DNA of 64,000 nt from a bacterium (GTDB lineage: Bacteria > Krumholzibacteriota > Krumholzibacteriia > LZORAL124-64-63): contig JAAEOA010000427.1 in NCBI GenBank assembly GCA_024223715.1, forward strand, positions 1-64,000, in the 5' to 3' direction. This document shows, piece after piece, positions 1-10,100 of this stretch. A model generated the notes under the pieces. That model was not told the origin of the DNA. It did not search any database and saw nothing but the letters and a program-made list of their open reading frames with translations. Both the position numbers and the translations under genes were made by a program. Each line of letters begins with the position of its first letter. Positions within the stretch are counted from its first letter, which is position 1.

Positions 1-56
1 TGGTGGCTGGTGGCTGGTGGCAGGTGGCTGGTGGCTGGTGGCTGGAGGCTGGTGAT
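1..56. repeat. 7-bp tandem repeat (TGGTGGC)n
   Basis: Eight consecutive 7-bp units read TGGTGGC. The fourth begins with A, the seventh is TGGAGGC and the eighth decays to TGGTGAT. The array continues off the left edge, so its full length is unknown. Period 7 is not a multiple of 3, so it is unlikely to be coding; the 66-aa ORF through it is an artefact. The array lies upstream of the HNH nuclease gene. Confidence 0.9.
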
Positions 57-152
57 GCAAGTTCGCGTTTCTTCTGTTATTGTCAAGCAATTTTGGGTCC
101 CGCGACTATTCTTTAACTTATTATTTTTTAGATATTTAAACCATTTTCACCC

Positions 153-180
153 TTGCGTTTTCGTGGTTTTTTCGTATCTT
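153..180 (+). promoter_or_regulatory. possible sigma70 promoter of the HNH gene
   Basis: TTGCGT and TATCTT are separated by 16 bp in an AT-rich stretch, about 40 bp before the HNH start codon. The match is moderate and could be chance. The ribosome-binding site AAGGATAATTTC precedes the ATG at 221. Confidence 0.25.
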
Positions 181-220
181 ATGTACATCCTCCCAAGGCA
201 CCCAAATTAAGGATAATTTC

Positions 221-1363
221 ATGAATAGTTTACCCAAATACCATCCAGGCCAACCTGCAAAAAAAGTCGATCACCATTTAAAAGCGGCGCTCAAAGTCAA
301 AGAAACGGCACATCAGTGCTCTTTAGATTGGTTTGGGGAAATCTATAATCGAAAACTATTTAGAGATCTGGGTTTTAGCACCGTGAACCAATATGCCAGA
401 CAGGAACTTGGTTTCAGTAATTCAAAAATCGGTCATTATATTACGCTGACCAAAAAGCTGGAAAAGCTTCCTGAGTTGAAAAAGTCCCTCAGTAAAGGTG
501 ATTTGGGATATACCCTGGGCCGGGTATTGGTTGATGTTGCAGATGAAACCAACGAAAAACAATGGTTGGATTTTGCGAAGAAAAATTCCCGGCGCAAGGT
601 GGAAAATGAAGTAAAAAAGGCAAAGGGGGAAGCTAAGAATATTGCCAAAGGGCAGCCTTCATTTTTTCCAAGACCAAAAAAGAACATTCCACCCGTTGTT
701 TTGCCTGTGAAAGTCAATTTTGAAATGACTCCGACTCAGTTCGCCCGGTATGAAAAGTTGTGGGAGCAAGTCCGGAAAAATCGTAACGTTTCCTATGAAA
801 AAGTTGAAGCGATTTTGGAAATTATGGAAGGATTTCTGGAGTCCGATACGGAAGGAAAAATCGCTCCCCGGGGAGCGATTTGCGCACCTTCAACTCAGAT
901 TCACATTCATCATTGTCCGCAGTGCGAATCCTCTAAAGTCCAGTCCAGTAAAGGAGAATTGGAAGTCAGCGAGGCTGACTATGAACAGGCTCTGTGTGAT
1001 TGCCAGATTGAAGTTTCAGATTGTGGGGATGTAAAAACAAACACTCAAACCAGGCGAAATAAAACCTCAATTCCACCAGCCACTCGCCGCCGTGTTTTGG
1101 CCAATGCCCGGCACAAATGCGAAACTCCTGGTTGCAGCAATACGCGGTTCCTGGAAATCCATCACACCGTTCCCAGAAAAAATGGCGGTACCAACGACCC
1201 TGAAAATCTAAAATGCCTCTGTTCTTCCTGTCACAGCTTCATTCACGCGAAAGGTTTCATGGTTCGGGAATCATCAGAAAAATATTTTTGGACGGAACAG
1301 AAAACAAAACCCAATAAACTTATTTCAACAAATCGAATGCCCGTTGCCAGTCACCGTCGGTAG
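221..1363 (+). CDS. HNH endonuclease domain protein
   Basis: A 380-aa protein with a C-terminal HNH nuclease fold (roughly residues 290-345). It has paired zinc-type cysteines (CETPGC and CLCSSC), the catalytic EIHH and the downstream N and H residues, so it is probably a metal-dependent DNA nicking or cutting enzyme. The N-terminal 150 residues are basic and helical and resemble the leader of stand-alone HNH proteins that occur in multiple copies in some genomes; the substrate is unknown. The start is supported by AAGGATAATTTC-ATG. The gene looks A-richer than its neighbours. Its last 15 codons are antisense to the end of ispD, so the tail residues after the HNH fold are probably not constrained. 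It could be a selfish or defence nuclease, but no partner gene is visible in the window. Confidence 0.85.
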   Translation: MNSLPKYHPGQPAKKVDHHLKAALKVKETAHQCSLDWFGEIYNRKLFRDLGFSTVNQYARQELGFSNSKIGHYITLTKKLEKLPELKKSLSKGDLGYTLGRVLVDVADETNEKQWLDFAKKNSRRKVENEVKKAKGEAKNIAKGQPSFFPRPKKNIPPVVLPVKVNFEMTPTQFARYEKLWEQVRKNRNVSYEKVEAILEIMEGFLESDTEGKIAPRGAICAPSTQIHIHHCPQCESSKVQSSKGELEVSEADYEQALCDCQIEVSDCGDVKTNTQTRRNKTSIPPATRRRVLANARHKCETPGCSNTRFLEIHHTVPRKNGGTNDPENLKCLCSSCHSFIHAKGFMVRESSEKYFWTEQKTKPNKLISTNRMPVASHRR

Positions 1364-2042
1364 TCACTTTCCAGTTCAATTGTTCACCGGAAATTACTTC
1401 TGGATCAAGACCCCGGGCTGCCACAAGGGAACCGTCATCGGTAAAAACCAGGTCGTTGGCAGCTGCCCATTGATGGGCCTGGTATAATAATTCCCAGCGA
1501 AAGACCTGGGGAGTTTGCACCGCCACCAGTTCATTACGATTCAAATATTTACCAGCCGATTGCCCCTGAGGCTGTTGAAGAATAGTATCGGCAACGGGAA
1601 TGCCTGGGACTGCGGCTCCTTTATCCAGGGCCCCTTTGACCAGTTTTTCCAGCAAATTTAACGATGCAAACGGACGCGCGGCATCGTGAACGGCAACCAG
1701 GTCTTCGGGTTGTGTGGTTCCGCCCAAAGCCAATGCCTGCAATGCGTTGAAAGTGCTTGCGGTACGAGTCAGGCCGGGTGCAACTCTTTGGGTCGGACAC
1801 CCATAGCTTGAAATTTCATCAAAAAAACTGCGGACCTCAGGGTCCCAGCCATCAGCAGCAGTCACTGCAATTGAACCGAGGGTGCACAATGTATTTGGCA
1901 ATTTCAGGAACTGCTTCAGGCTGACACCAAACAAAATGCCCTTGCCCGTGGAACGAAACTGTTTGGGAATATCTCCTCCGGCGCGCATGCCTTTGCCACC
2001 TGCCAGTTGGACTATATGCAGCTTTCTTTTGGAAACGATCAT
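1320..2042 (-). CDS. ispD: 2-C-methyl-D-erythritol 4-phosphate cytidylyltransferase
   Basis: Transfers CMP from CTP to MEP, the third step of the MEP isoprenoid pathway, in the cytoplasm. The 240-aa product begins with the nucleotide-binding loop (AGGKGMRAGGDIPKQF, the family AAGxGxRMG..PKQ) and carries VHDAARP, the conserved catalytic segment. The ORF track starts 23 codons further upstream, but ATG at 2042 has AGGAAGG five bases before it and follows the radA stop after a single base (TGATATG), so this start is preferred. It is co-transcribed with radA. The 3' end overlaps the convergent HNH gene by 44 bp. Confidence 0.93.
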   Translation of the reverse strand: MIVSKRKLHIVQLAGGKGMRAGGDIPKQFRSTGKGILFGVSLKQFLKLPNTLCTLGSIAVTAADGWDPEVRSFFDEISSYGCPTQRVAPGLTRTASTFNALQALALGGTTQPEDLVAVHDAARPFASLNLLEKLVKGALDKGAAVPGIPVADTILQQPQGQSAGKYLNRNELVAVQTPQVFRWELLYQAHQWAAANDLVFTDDGSLVAARGLDPEVISGEQLNWKVTTDGDWQRAFDLLK

Positions 2043-2043
2043 A

Positions 2044-3600
2044 TCAACCTTCCTGATGAGCTTGGTCAAAAGCCCCCGGGTGAACCGCAAGAGCCACCGC
2101 TTCTTCAACACTCGAAACGGTTATCAGTTGCATTTTCAAACCTTTTAGTCGGGGATTGACTTTTCCGCCAGGGTTGGGATTGGCCATGACTGCCCGCCGA
2201 AAACCATGCCGGCCAGCTTCGCGCAGACGAGACTCCAGGTCGGCTACGCCCCGCACTTCTCCGGTCAGGCCTACTTCGCCGAGAACCAGAGTGTCCAACG
2301 GAATTGGTTTTTCACGGAGAGAAGAAGCCAATGCAGCCATGATAGCCAAATCGGCACCAGGATCATCTATGCGTCCGCCGCCGGCCACTTTAACGAAGAC
2401 ATCGCATCCGCCTAAATCCAGCCCCGCTCGTTTTTCCAAAATTGCCGACAAAAGGGCTACACGTTTGTTATCAACCCCTTGAACCACTCGTTGCGGAGTA
2501 CCATAACGGGAAGGAGAGACCAGAGCTTGAACTTCCACAAGGAAAGTTCGTGAGCCATTTTTTACAGCACAAACCGAAGAACCAGGTTCTTTGCCCCCAC
2601 GACCGCTGAGAAATAAAACACCGGCCTGATCCACAGGAAAAAGACCATCGCCACGCATTTCCATGACTGCCAGCTCACCAGTAGTTCCAAAACGGTTTTT
2701 CACCGCGCGCACCATGCGAATGGGGCCCCCACCACTGCCTTCGAAATACAACACGGTATCGACCATGTGTTCAAGAAGTTTGGGGCCAGCCAAGTCGCCA
2801 CTTTTGGTAACATGGCCCACAAGGAAAACAGGACAAGCGGTTCGGCGGGCAAAATCGGCGAGCACTCCCCCGCAATATTTGATTTGAGTGGGGCTGCCGG
2901 GGTACGAGTCTACCTGTTCGCTGTGCAGGGTTTGAATGCTGTCGGCAATGATGATGGTTTTTTGATCCGGTTTGGTAGCCTGGTCAGAGTCATTCCCTGG
3001 AATATCATGCTGTGTATCGTTCAGTGTATTGTGTAAAGTCTCCAAAAGAGTTTCCAAATGCACTTCGGGCAGAATAAGAAAACCATCTTCTGTTTCGGGT
3101 ACAAAACCAAGGCGTTCGGCCCGCATACGAATCTGGGCAGGAGATTCTTCCCCGGCCACATAAATAACCCGCAGGCCTTTTCGCACCCACCACAGAGCCA
3201 ATCCCGTCAACAAGGTTGACTTACCCACACCAGGCTCTCCGCCGAGCATGACCACCGAGCCTTCCACCAAACCGCCACCCAAAACCCGTGCCACTTCAGT
3301 TGGCTCCACAGGTAAACGATTGGTTTCTGCTGATGAGATTTTGGATAGGGGCACCGGCTTCAGTTTTCCGTCCGGGCCTACAGCTTCAGGCCAGGCGCCA
3401 GCTGTTTTGTTGGCAAAGCCAACCGGCCCGCGCTCCCGCTCTGGGGACTTAAAACCCCGGGAACCTTTTTTGGCCGAGGTGGAAGTTACCGTCATTTCCT
3501 TAAAAGTATTCCAGGAACCGCAACCCGGACATTTGCCGGCCCAGCGCAACTCTTCGTGTCCGCAATCGGTACAAAAAAAACGGGTACTATTCTTGGCCAT
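2044..3600 (-). CDS. radA: DNA repair protein RadA
   Basis: A RecA-like ATPase that drives branch migration during recombinational repair. The 518-aa protein shows all three family parts: an N-terminal C4 zinc finger (C10, C13, C24, C27), a RecA core with Walker A GGEPGVGKS near residue 120 and the RadA-specific KNRFG motif, and a C-terminal Lon-protease-like domain. The ATG at 3600 has GGAAGG six bases upstream; the ORF-track start 14 codons earlier lacks one. The gene runs directly into ispD (one base between stop and start), an unusual pairing that makes ispD expression depend on radA translation. A 44-residue linker rich in K, R and G sits between finger and ATPase. Confidence 0.96.
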   Translation of the reverse strand: MAKNSTRFFCTDCGHEELRWAGKCPGCGSWNTFKEMTVTSTSAKKGSRGFKSPERERGPVGFANKTAGAWPEAVGPDGKLKPVPLSKISSAETNRLPVEPTEVARVLGGGLVEGSVVMLGGEPGVGKSTLLTGLALWWVRKGLRVIYVAGEESPAQIRMRAERLGFVPETEDGFLILPEVHLETLLETLHNTLNDTQHDIPGNDSDQATKPDQKTIIIADSIQTLHSEQVDSYPGSPTQIKYCGGVLADFARRTACPVFLVGHVTKSGDLAGPKLLEHMVDTVLYFEGSGGGPIRMVRAVKNRFGTTGELAVMEMRGDGLFPVDQAGVLFLSGRGGKEPGSSVCAVKNGSRTFLVEVQALVSPSRYGTPQRVVQGVDNKRVALLSAILEKRAGLDLGGCDVFVKVAGGGRIDDPGADLAIMAALASSLREKPIPLDTLVLGEVGLTGEVRGVADLESRLREAGRHGFRRAVMANPNPGGKVNPRLKGLKMQLITVSSVEEAVALAVHPGAFDQAHQEG

Positions 3601-3691
3601 AATTTCCTTCCGTGGCTGGGCCGGCAAAATTTGCTGTGGCATTCCCTGTTGGAACTATGCCACAGCAAAGACCAGACCATAGCCACAAATA

Positions 3692-6600
3692 CTATCGGTC
3701 TTCCCGTTGGGGATTGGCACTCTCCTGGACAGCAGCTTCAACCATCAGTTCAATGGCTTTGTCGAGCTGAGGGTCGCGTTTGTGCATGCGGTCGGCGGCC
3801 GTCAGGTCCACTACATAGTCGGGAATGCATCCTTCAAGTTCGTGCACACCTTCCTGGTTTTTGTGGTTGCGTTCAGGGTTGTTTTTATCGCCCCAAACAT
3901 ACCATCCCCGGAAAGGAAGACGAGTATAGCCGCTGTACCGGTTTCCAAAACCACCGGTACTAATAACGTTGCCGCCAGTTTCCATGCCCACTACCGGACC
4001 GCGGTCAATGGTCTTAATGGCGTGACTGAAAATTTCAGCATTGGAATAGCTGCCCTGGTTGCAAATAACTGCAATGGGTTTACTCCACCGGAAAAACGGT
4101 TGCCGCTCAGTTTGCGGATAACCAATTTCACCGTTGCGAGGTAATGTGTAGGCGTGTACCGGCTGAGTCAGGATGGTCAGCAAAAGGTCGGTGGTCCAGC
4201 CACCACCATTGTTGCGCACATCAATTATCAGAGCGTCTTTGCCATCAGCGGCGGCAAATAAATTTTGTTCGAAACGTTCCACATTGGCAAAGCCCATGCC
4301 CTGAATGTGCACGTACCCTACGTGGTCATCTGATTTTTCTTCAGTATATGAACGTTTCGATTTTTCCATCGTCCGGTAGTTCAAATTCCAGATTTGTCGG
4401 GAAGTAGTCGGGACCACTTCAAATTCCAGGTCATCGCCATCACGGTTGACGGTTATGTAAGTAGGCAAATTGGCACGGGTTTCCAGAGCGGCAAACAAAT
4501 TCTCGCCCGAGGACACTGATTGACCGTCTACCGTTGTTAAAATATCGCCCACTTCAAGTTGGCTCAGGAATTTATCGCAAGGACCATGTTCAAGCACACG
4601 GTCAATTTGCAGGCCACCATCGGCAGGAGTGTATTCCAGACCGAGATAACCGTCGGTGCCGTAATTTCCAATACGATCCCACCGAGGATAAAACCCCATG
4701 TGGGAAGCATTCACTTCGCCCAGCATGAAATTCACCACATCGGCAAAGTCCCGGTCGTGGCTCACCGAAACAACCCAGGAGCCGTACTTCTCACGCAGGG
4801 CGGGCCAGTCCAGACCATGCATGTTTTCATCGTAGAAACGATCGCGAATGGTGCGCCAGGCCTCGTCCAGAACCTGCAGGCGAACGGCGGGACGATCAAT
4901 GGTCAGACGGGCTTCAAAGTCCGTGGTTTTAACTTCGCCCCCACCGGAACCCACTGTCGATGGCTTGCCGTTTTTCAGGAAGGTGAAGTTTTTGCCTTCG
5001 CTGTCCATGGCAATATTTTGCGGGGCCGTTCCATTTTTGGTGACGTTTTCACGCTCTTGACCAAACCGGTCCACACTGAACAAATCGGTATCGCCATCCA
5101 CTGTTGCCGTGAAATAAATACGGTCGCCCTTGGGGTCAATGCCGCGAGGGTTTTCGCTGCCCTTGAGCCGGGTCAGACGACGGGAGCGCAAATAAATATC
5201 ATCGAAGTCAATGGTCATGGTGAATTCGGGAGTTTCATCCTTGGTTAATTCTGCCAGGTCATCTTCGGAATCATCATCGGCAGGTTCTTCTTCAGGTTCG
5301 TCTTTCGTCGCTTTGTCGCGGGTTTTTTCCCAGATTTTCCAGTCTTCTCTGGAGCGCTCGTGCAACTCTTCGGTCAAATACATGAAATAAACATCGAAGT
5401 CCACTTCGGCAGGTGACGAACTGTGGCGGTTGGTATTCCAGGCCAGCATGGAACCGTCGGCACTGAAGACTGGATTGTCGTCATAGTCGGGATGACGGGT
5501 CACATTTATGGCTTCCCCCCCGGTGGCAGGCATCAACATAATATCGCTGTTGAAATTGCCGTCGTAGCTCACCACTGCGATCCAGTTTCCATCTGGAGAC
5601 CAGACATATTCTGACAAATACCAATGGTCATAAAGTAGTGTATTGTTTTTGCCATCGGCATCGATAACCCGCAAATCGCCGTCGCCTTCTTCGAACAGAA
5701 TTCGGTCTCCGGATGGAGACCAGCTTGGGCCACGGGTGGGCAGAGTATCTGGTGACAGGCGCTCAATGCGATGGGCCCGGGCCAGACGCAAATTACTTTC
5801 GTTTTCATCGTCTGAAACCAGAAGGCAGATTTCATCTTCACCAAACCGGTCGGTGACAAAAGCCAGAGTATCGTTTGAACCGGGACGGAAGCTGATATCT
5901 GTTTCAAGCCAAGGGCCGGGCACGGCAACAGTGGCTCTTCCTCCGAGCTCACGGTTTACCAAAACAATTTCACCTTCCACAATGAGGGCAAATTCTTCGC
6001 CGTCACTGCTGGTGGCCAATTCGGTGGCATCGGCGGTTTTGTTGGCAATAATGACCGGGTTCTCAATGGAATCGGCAGCTACCTGAATGCTTAGCGGGCG
6101 AGCCTGACCATCAGATAAATTCACCAGGAAAAGACCGGTTCCCGATTCAACCACCAGTGTTTTTCCACCATTGCCAATCCCGGCCCAACGCACGGCATCT
6201 TCGGCAAAATTTGTCACGGCTTTTTGGCCGCTGCCGTCACTGTTCATGGTAAATACGTTGGGGACTTTGCTATCGTTTTGATCGCCAATCCAATAAACCT
6301 GACCGTCGTCTGAAACCATGGGTTTGCGGTCAAAACCACGGTTATTGGTCAAACGAACCGGATCATTTCCGGCTGACCATGAAAACAGTTCCCGTTGGTA
6401 CGAACCCCGGTAATAAAGACGGTGTTCTTTGACCCGACCTTCGGCAATTACAAAAGTTTTTCCATCGTGGGTAGCCACTTCGTCGCCAAAAATATCGACC
6501 AGGCGAGTGGGGCTGCCACCGCTGGTGGGAATTTGCATAATTTGCGGGCCCATGGGAAAGTCGAAAAGACGCCGGGAAGCGAAATAAAGAGTTTTTCCAT

Positions 6601-6955
6601 CGGGTGAAAAGGCGCCCGGCTGTTCGGAAGATGCAGCAAAGGTGATCCTGCGGGGAGCCCCTCCTTGCACAGGCATGATGTAAATATCGTCATCGCCATA
6701 GCGATTGGAGGCAAATGCCAGTTCGCTGCCATCGGGACTGAAGATAGCCCGGCTGTCGTAAGCTTCGTGGGCAGTCAGGCGATGAGCCTGGCCACCATCG
6801 CTGGAAACGCTCCACAAGTCGCCCTGAAAGGAAAAGACCACGGTCTGGCCATCCGGGCTAAGGGCTGGAAAACGGGGCATAAAAACTTCTGCAGAATGGG
6901 CTACCGAAGCGGCAAGCAGAAGAACGGGCAGAATGATTTGAAAACAGCGTCGCAT
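3692..6955 (-). CDS. secreted tricorn-type protease (S41 family)
   Basis: A 1087-aa homologue of archaeal tricorn protease, which degrades peptides from larger proteases. A signal peptide (MRRCFQ...AHSA) predicts export. PD40 beta-propeller blades with SPDG repeats fill the first half, followed by an acidic spacer (DEPEEEPADDDSEDD), a tricorn C1 region, a PDZ domain and the S41 core. Active-site signs are the SH pair in LGEVNASHMGF, the nucleophile region NQGSYSNAE and the late HELEGCIPD. ATG at 6955 has GGAG eight bases upstream. With two secreted subtilases in the window, it suits a peptide-scavenging lifestyle. The 91 bp before radA show no clear terminator. Confidence 0.93.
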   Translation of the reverse strand: MRRCFQIILPVLLLAASVAHSAEVFMPRFPALSPDGQTVVFSFQGDLWSVSSDGGQAHRLTAHEAYDSRAIFSPDGSELAFASNRYGDDDIYIMPVQGGAPRRITFAASSEQPGAFSPDGKTLYFASRRLFDFPMGPQIMQIPTSGGSPTRLVDIFGDEVATHDGKTFVIAEGRVKEHRLYYRGSYQRELFSWSAGNDPVRLTNNRGFDRKPMVSDDGQVYWIGDQNDSKVPNVFTMNSDGSGQKAVTNFAEDAVRWAGIGNGGKTLVVESGTGLFLVNLSDGQARPLSIQVAADSIENPVIIANKTADATELATSSDGEEFALIVEGEIVLVNRELGGRATVAVPGPWLETDISFRPGSNDTLAFVTDRFGEDEICLLVSDDENESNLRLARAHRIERLSPDTLPTRGPSWSPSGDRILFEEGDGDLRVIDADGKNNTLLYDHWYLSEYVWSPDGNWIAVVSYDGNFNSDIMLMPATGGEAINVTRHPDYDDNPVFSADGSMLAWNTNRHSSSPAEVDFDVYFMYLTEELHERSREDWKIWEKTRDKATKDEPEEEPADDDSEDDLAELTKDETPEFTMTIDFDDIYLRSRRLTRLKGSENPRGIDPKGDRIYFTATVDGDTDLFSVDRFGQERENVTKNGTAPQNIAMDSEGKNFTFLKNGKPSTVGSGGGEVKTTDFEARLTIDRPAVRLQVLDEAWRTIRDRFYDENMHGLDWPALREKYGSWVVSVSHDRDFADVVNFMLGEVNASHMGFYPRWDRIGNYGTDGYLGLEYTPADGGLQIDRVLEHGPCDKFLSQLEVGDILTTVDGQSVSSGENLFAALETRANLPTYITVNRDGDDLEFEVVPTTSRQIWNLNYRTMEKSKRSYTEEKSDDHVGYVHIQGMGFANVERFEQNLFAAADGKDALIIDVRNNGGGWTTDLLLTILTQPVHAYTLPRNGEIGYPQTERQPFFRWSKPIAVICNQGSYSNAEIFSHAIKTIDRGPVVGMETGGNVISTGGFGNRYSGYTRLPFRGWYVWGDKNNPERNHKNQEGVHELEGCIPDYVVDLTAADRMHKRDPQLDKAIELMVEAAVQESANPQREDR

Positions 6956-7061
6956 GGATTTCTCCGTTGGGGAAGCCAGAGTATCAGATTGTTATCGAAG
7001 TCGGGTATTTTAAAGTAACATTGACTGGGCTTTTCGGCTATAGATAAGGGACAAATACATT

Positions 7062-7100
7062 AAAAAAAACCGGCCACTTTCCTTGAGGGAAGATGGCCGG
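7062..7100 (-). terminator. rho-independent terminator of the S8 protease gene
   Basis: On the minus strand, CCGGCCA and TGGCCGG close a hairpin extended by CTTTCC/GGGAAG pairing around a four-base loop, followed by eight Ts. It lies 22 bp past the protease stop codon. Confidence 0.92.
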
Positions 7101-7121
7101 TCAATAGAACAAATGAATAAA

Positions 7122-10100
7122 CTAGCGCACCAGGAGCATTTTCCGTTCCTGAATATCAGCACCACTTTCAAGACGATACAAATAAACACCACTACTTACC
7201 GAGCGACCACCATCGTCACGACCATCCCAGCGCACGGTGTGCCGGCCGGCCACCATTTCTTCGCTGATCAGGTGCCGGACAAGATGCCCACGCAGGTTAA
7301 AAATCCCCAGCCGAACCGAACCGTTGTGAGCCAGATCGAATGAAATTTTGGTCATGGGATTAAACGGGTTGGGTACATTGGGGTTCAATCGGGTCACAGC
7401 AGGAAGAGCTTCGCCATCAACACCGGAGACTGTTCCGGGAATAGTAAAGTTTATACCCCAGCTGACAAGCGTACCGGTGTCTGACCCCGCATGATCGGCA
7501 ATGGCCAGAACCCAGGTGCCTGAATTACTGATTCCAATGTAGTCATTCAGACTTCCGGGGCCATCGACGGTCAAAGTCATGGGCCAGTTGCCAATGATAT
7601 CATTTGCACTGCCGCCACTGCGATCATGCAAATTGACAATCTGGCCGGTGGGGCTGATCAGTTGCACCGACAAATCGCCGATGTAAGTATGCTCAATATC
7701 GATATCCACCGTCACATCTGAGATGATACCCGCTTCATTCTCAGGAACGACAATAGTGCTGGAAATTCCGTTGCTGGAATTATCGGGAATGGGCAGGTTG
7801 GGACTGGTTGAATATTCCACCTGAATCACGGGCATCAGGTTGACATTAATGCCGGTCATATTGGTGCCATCATCCAGATCCACATCTACAATTATGGTTC
7901 CCCATTCAGCCTTGCTGAACTGAAGGCTGTACAGCCCTTCATAAAGATTGTCCAGAGTATAACTGCCATCATATTCGGTCAGAGTGCTGGCACCGGCACC
8001 GTTGGAAACCAGGACACCGGAATTATCCATTTCACCAACCAGGTTAACTGTTCCGGAAATGGAAGACGTCGGGGCCGGCTCGGCAGCTAAAAGATAGGCC
8101 GCCGCGTTCAGTGTCAAATCTTTGCCTGCGGTGCCATCAATGGCTTCCACGTTGAAAGCAAAGTACACAATCTGGGCCGACTGAGGGGCCGAGTTGTTGT
8201 CGTGAACCAGAATGCCGGCATCGCCCGACATGGCTGCAGGACTCATTATCACATAAGCATCAGATGTCGCCTCAACAGCATCCTGATCGCCATATCCGTC
8301 GTAAGTCATGGTCACGGTGGGATCAATCATTACCGGTACATTCAGCAGAGGGTGATTTTCATAACCTTGATCCACATGCAGATCGCCCGAGTTATCACTG
8401 TCCCATGATTCTCCATGCAAGACGTGCTGCGCAAAGTCGGGATAACCAGGATTGGACAAAGCATCGTATCCAATTTCGCCACCTTCGATGAGCAATTTGC
8501 CACCGCTGGTTGCCCAATCCTGAAGGGCTTGGCGAGTGGTTTCTTTGTCCACCGGAACCGCATTGTCACCAGCGGAAAGAATAACCAACTGGTAACTGAG
8601 GAAATCTTCCAAGGTCGCCTGGTCGGCAATCATTACATCGGCCACATAACCGGCATCGGTCAGCCAGGTGGCTATGGTTGCAGCGCTGGATTTGCCATCG
8701 TTGCGCCCTTCCACAGGCTGTTTATTTTTGTTGGTTTTCTCATCGGCCCTGGCTGCTGCTGTGTCGTCAAGAACCAAGACAACACCAAGAGCATCCATGA
8801 TGATAAACGCATGAGGACCACTGGTGTTTTCATTGGGAATGTTTGCCAGGTCATAAGCGGTGATGCTGTAAGTCAGACTATCGCCGACCTGCAGAGCCAC
8901 AGCGTCGACAGGAAAGACCAAGGAGTAGGCATCGTTGCTATCATCAGTCAAAACATAAGGCCCCATAACAGGCCCGCCGTTCAGCTGATAAGTCATTTCA
9001 ACCCGGTCCAGACCCAGGTTGTCGCTGGCAGTGCAATACAAGGTGGGCGGCCAGGCAATGAGTGCCTGATCGCTCAAAGCATTGTGCAATAACTCAGGCA
9101 ACGTAACATCCGGTCCCACATTGAAAGAGAAATAATTCTCTGGGGCCAGAGCAGGCAGAACCGTTTGCACACCATTTGTGCTTAGGGCGGACAAGTAATA
9201 ATCGACGGTGGTGCCGGCTGCCTGGCCGGGAATGTCTGCTGAATAAGTATCAGGCTCTCCGGTGGCAGTCATCGCTTGTTGTTGCCATAAGCCTGAGTCA
9301 ATTCGGTAAGAAAGAGTGACCGTATCAAGCCCTTCCCGGTCGGTAACCAGAGCAGATACGCTGTAAGGAGTTCCGGTACTTTCTGAATCGCCAAGAGGAG
9401 CATGATCCAAATTGGGACCAAAATATTGAACGGCTTCAAAGGCGTTGATAATTCCCCAACCAAAATCGTTGTTGGGACTATCGGCCATGCTGGCGGTTTC
9501 GCGCAGAGCTTCACGAACCTGCGCTGGTGTCAGGTTCGGAGCGCGGGAAAGAATCAATGCTGCAACACCACTGGTTAACGGGCAGCTGAAGCTGGTTCCG
9601 GAGGCGGTACGATAGCCATTGTCGTCACTCGGATCGGCAACGGTATTGCTGACACCCAAAGCCGATACATCGGGTTTGATGCGGCCGTCATAAGACGGTC
9701 CAGGTGATGAAAAAGAACTGATATTATCGGATGAATCCACTGCACCAACTGTGATGACATCAAAACCATCGGCGGGGGCAATGATATGATTCCAGCTGGA
9801 ATTCCGCTCGTTACCTGCACTGTTGATCACAATAATACCACGCGCCACAGCCAGGTCAGCAGCCAGGGTGGTTACGGCAGTATTGCCGTCCATGTCACTG
9901 AAATCGTACCAGTCGAGATAACCCAGGGACGATGAAACGATGTCCACACCAAAAGTTTCAACCCATTCCAGACCGGCAACCCACTGGTCTTCTTCAATGG
10001 GAATTTCCTGAGAAACGTCTTCGGTTTTGGCTAATACAACCGAGGCACCAAAAGCAGGGGCCACTAATTCACCGGGCATGTTGCCAGTCACTGTTGACAT

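Noticed and set aside
10-210. 66-aa ORF at the left edge
   Set aside because: It reads through a 7-bp tandem repeat, has no ribosome-binding site and no recognisable fold.
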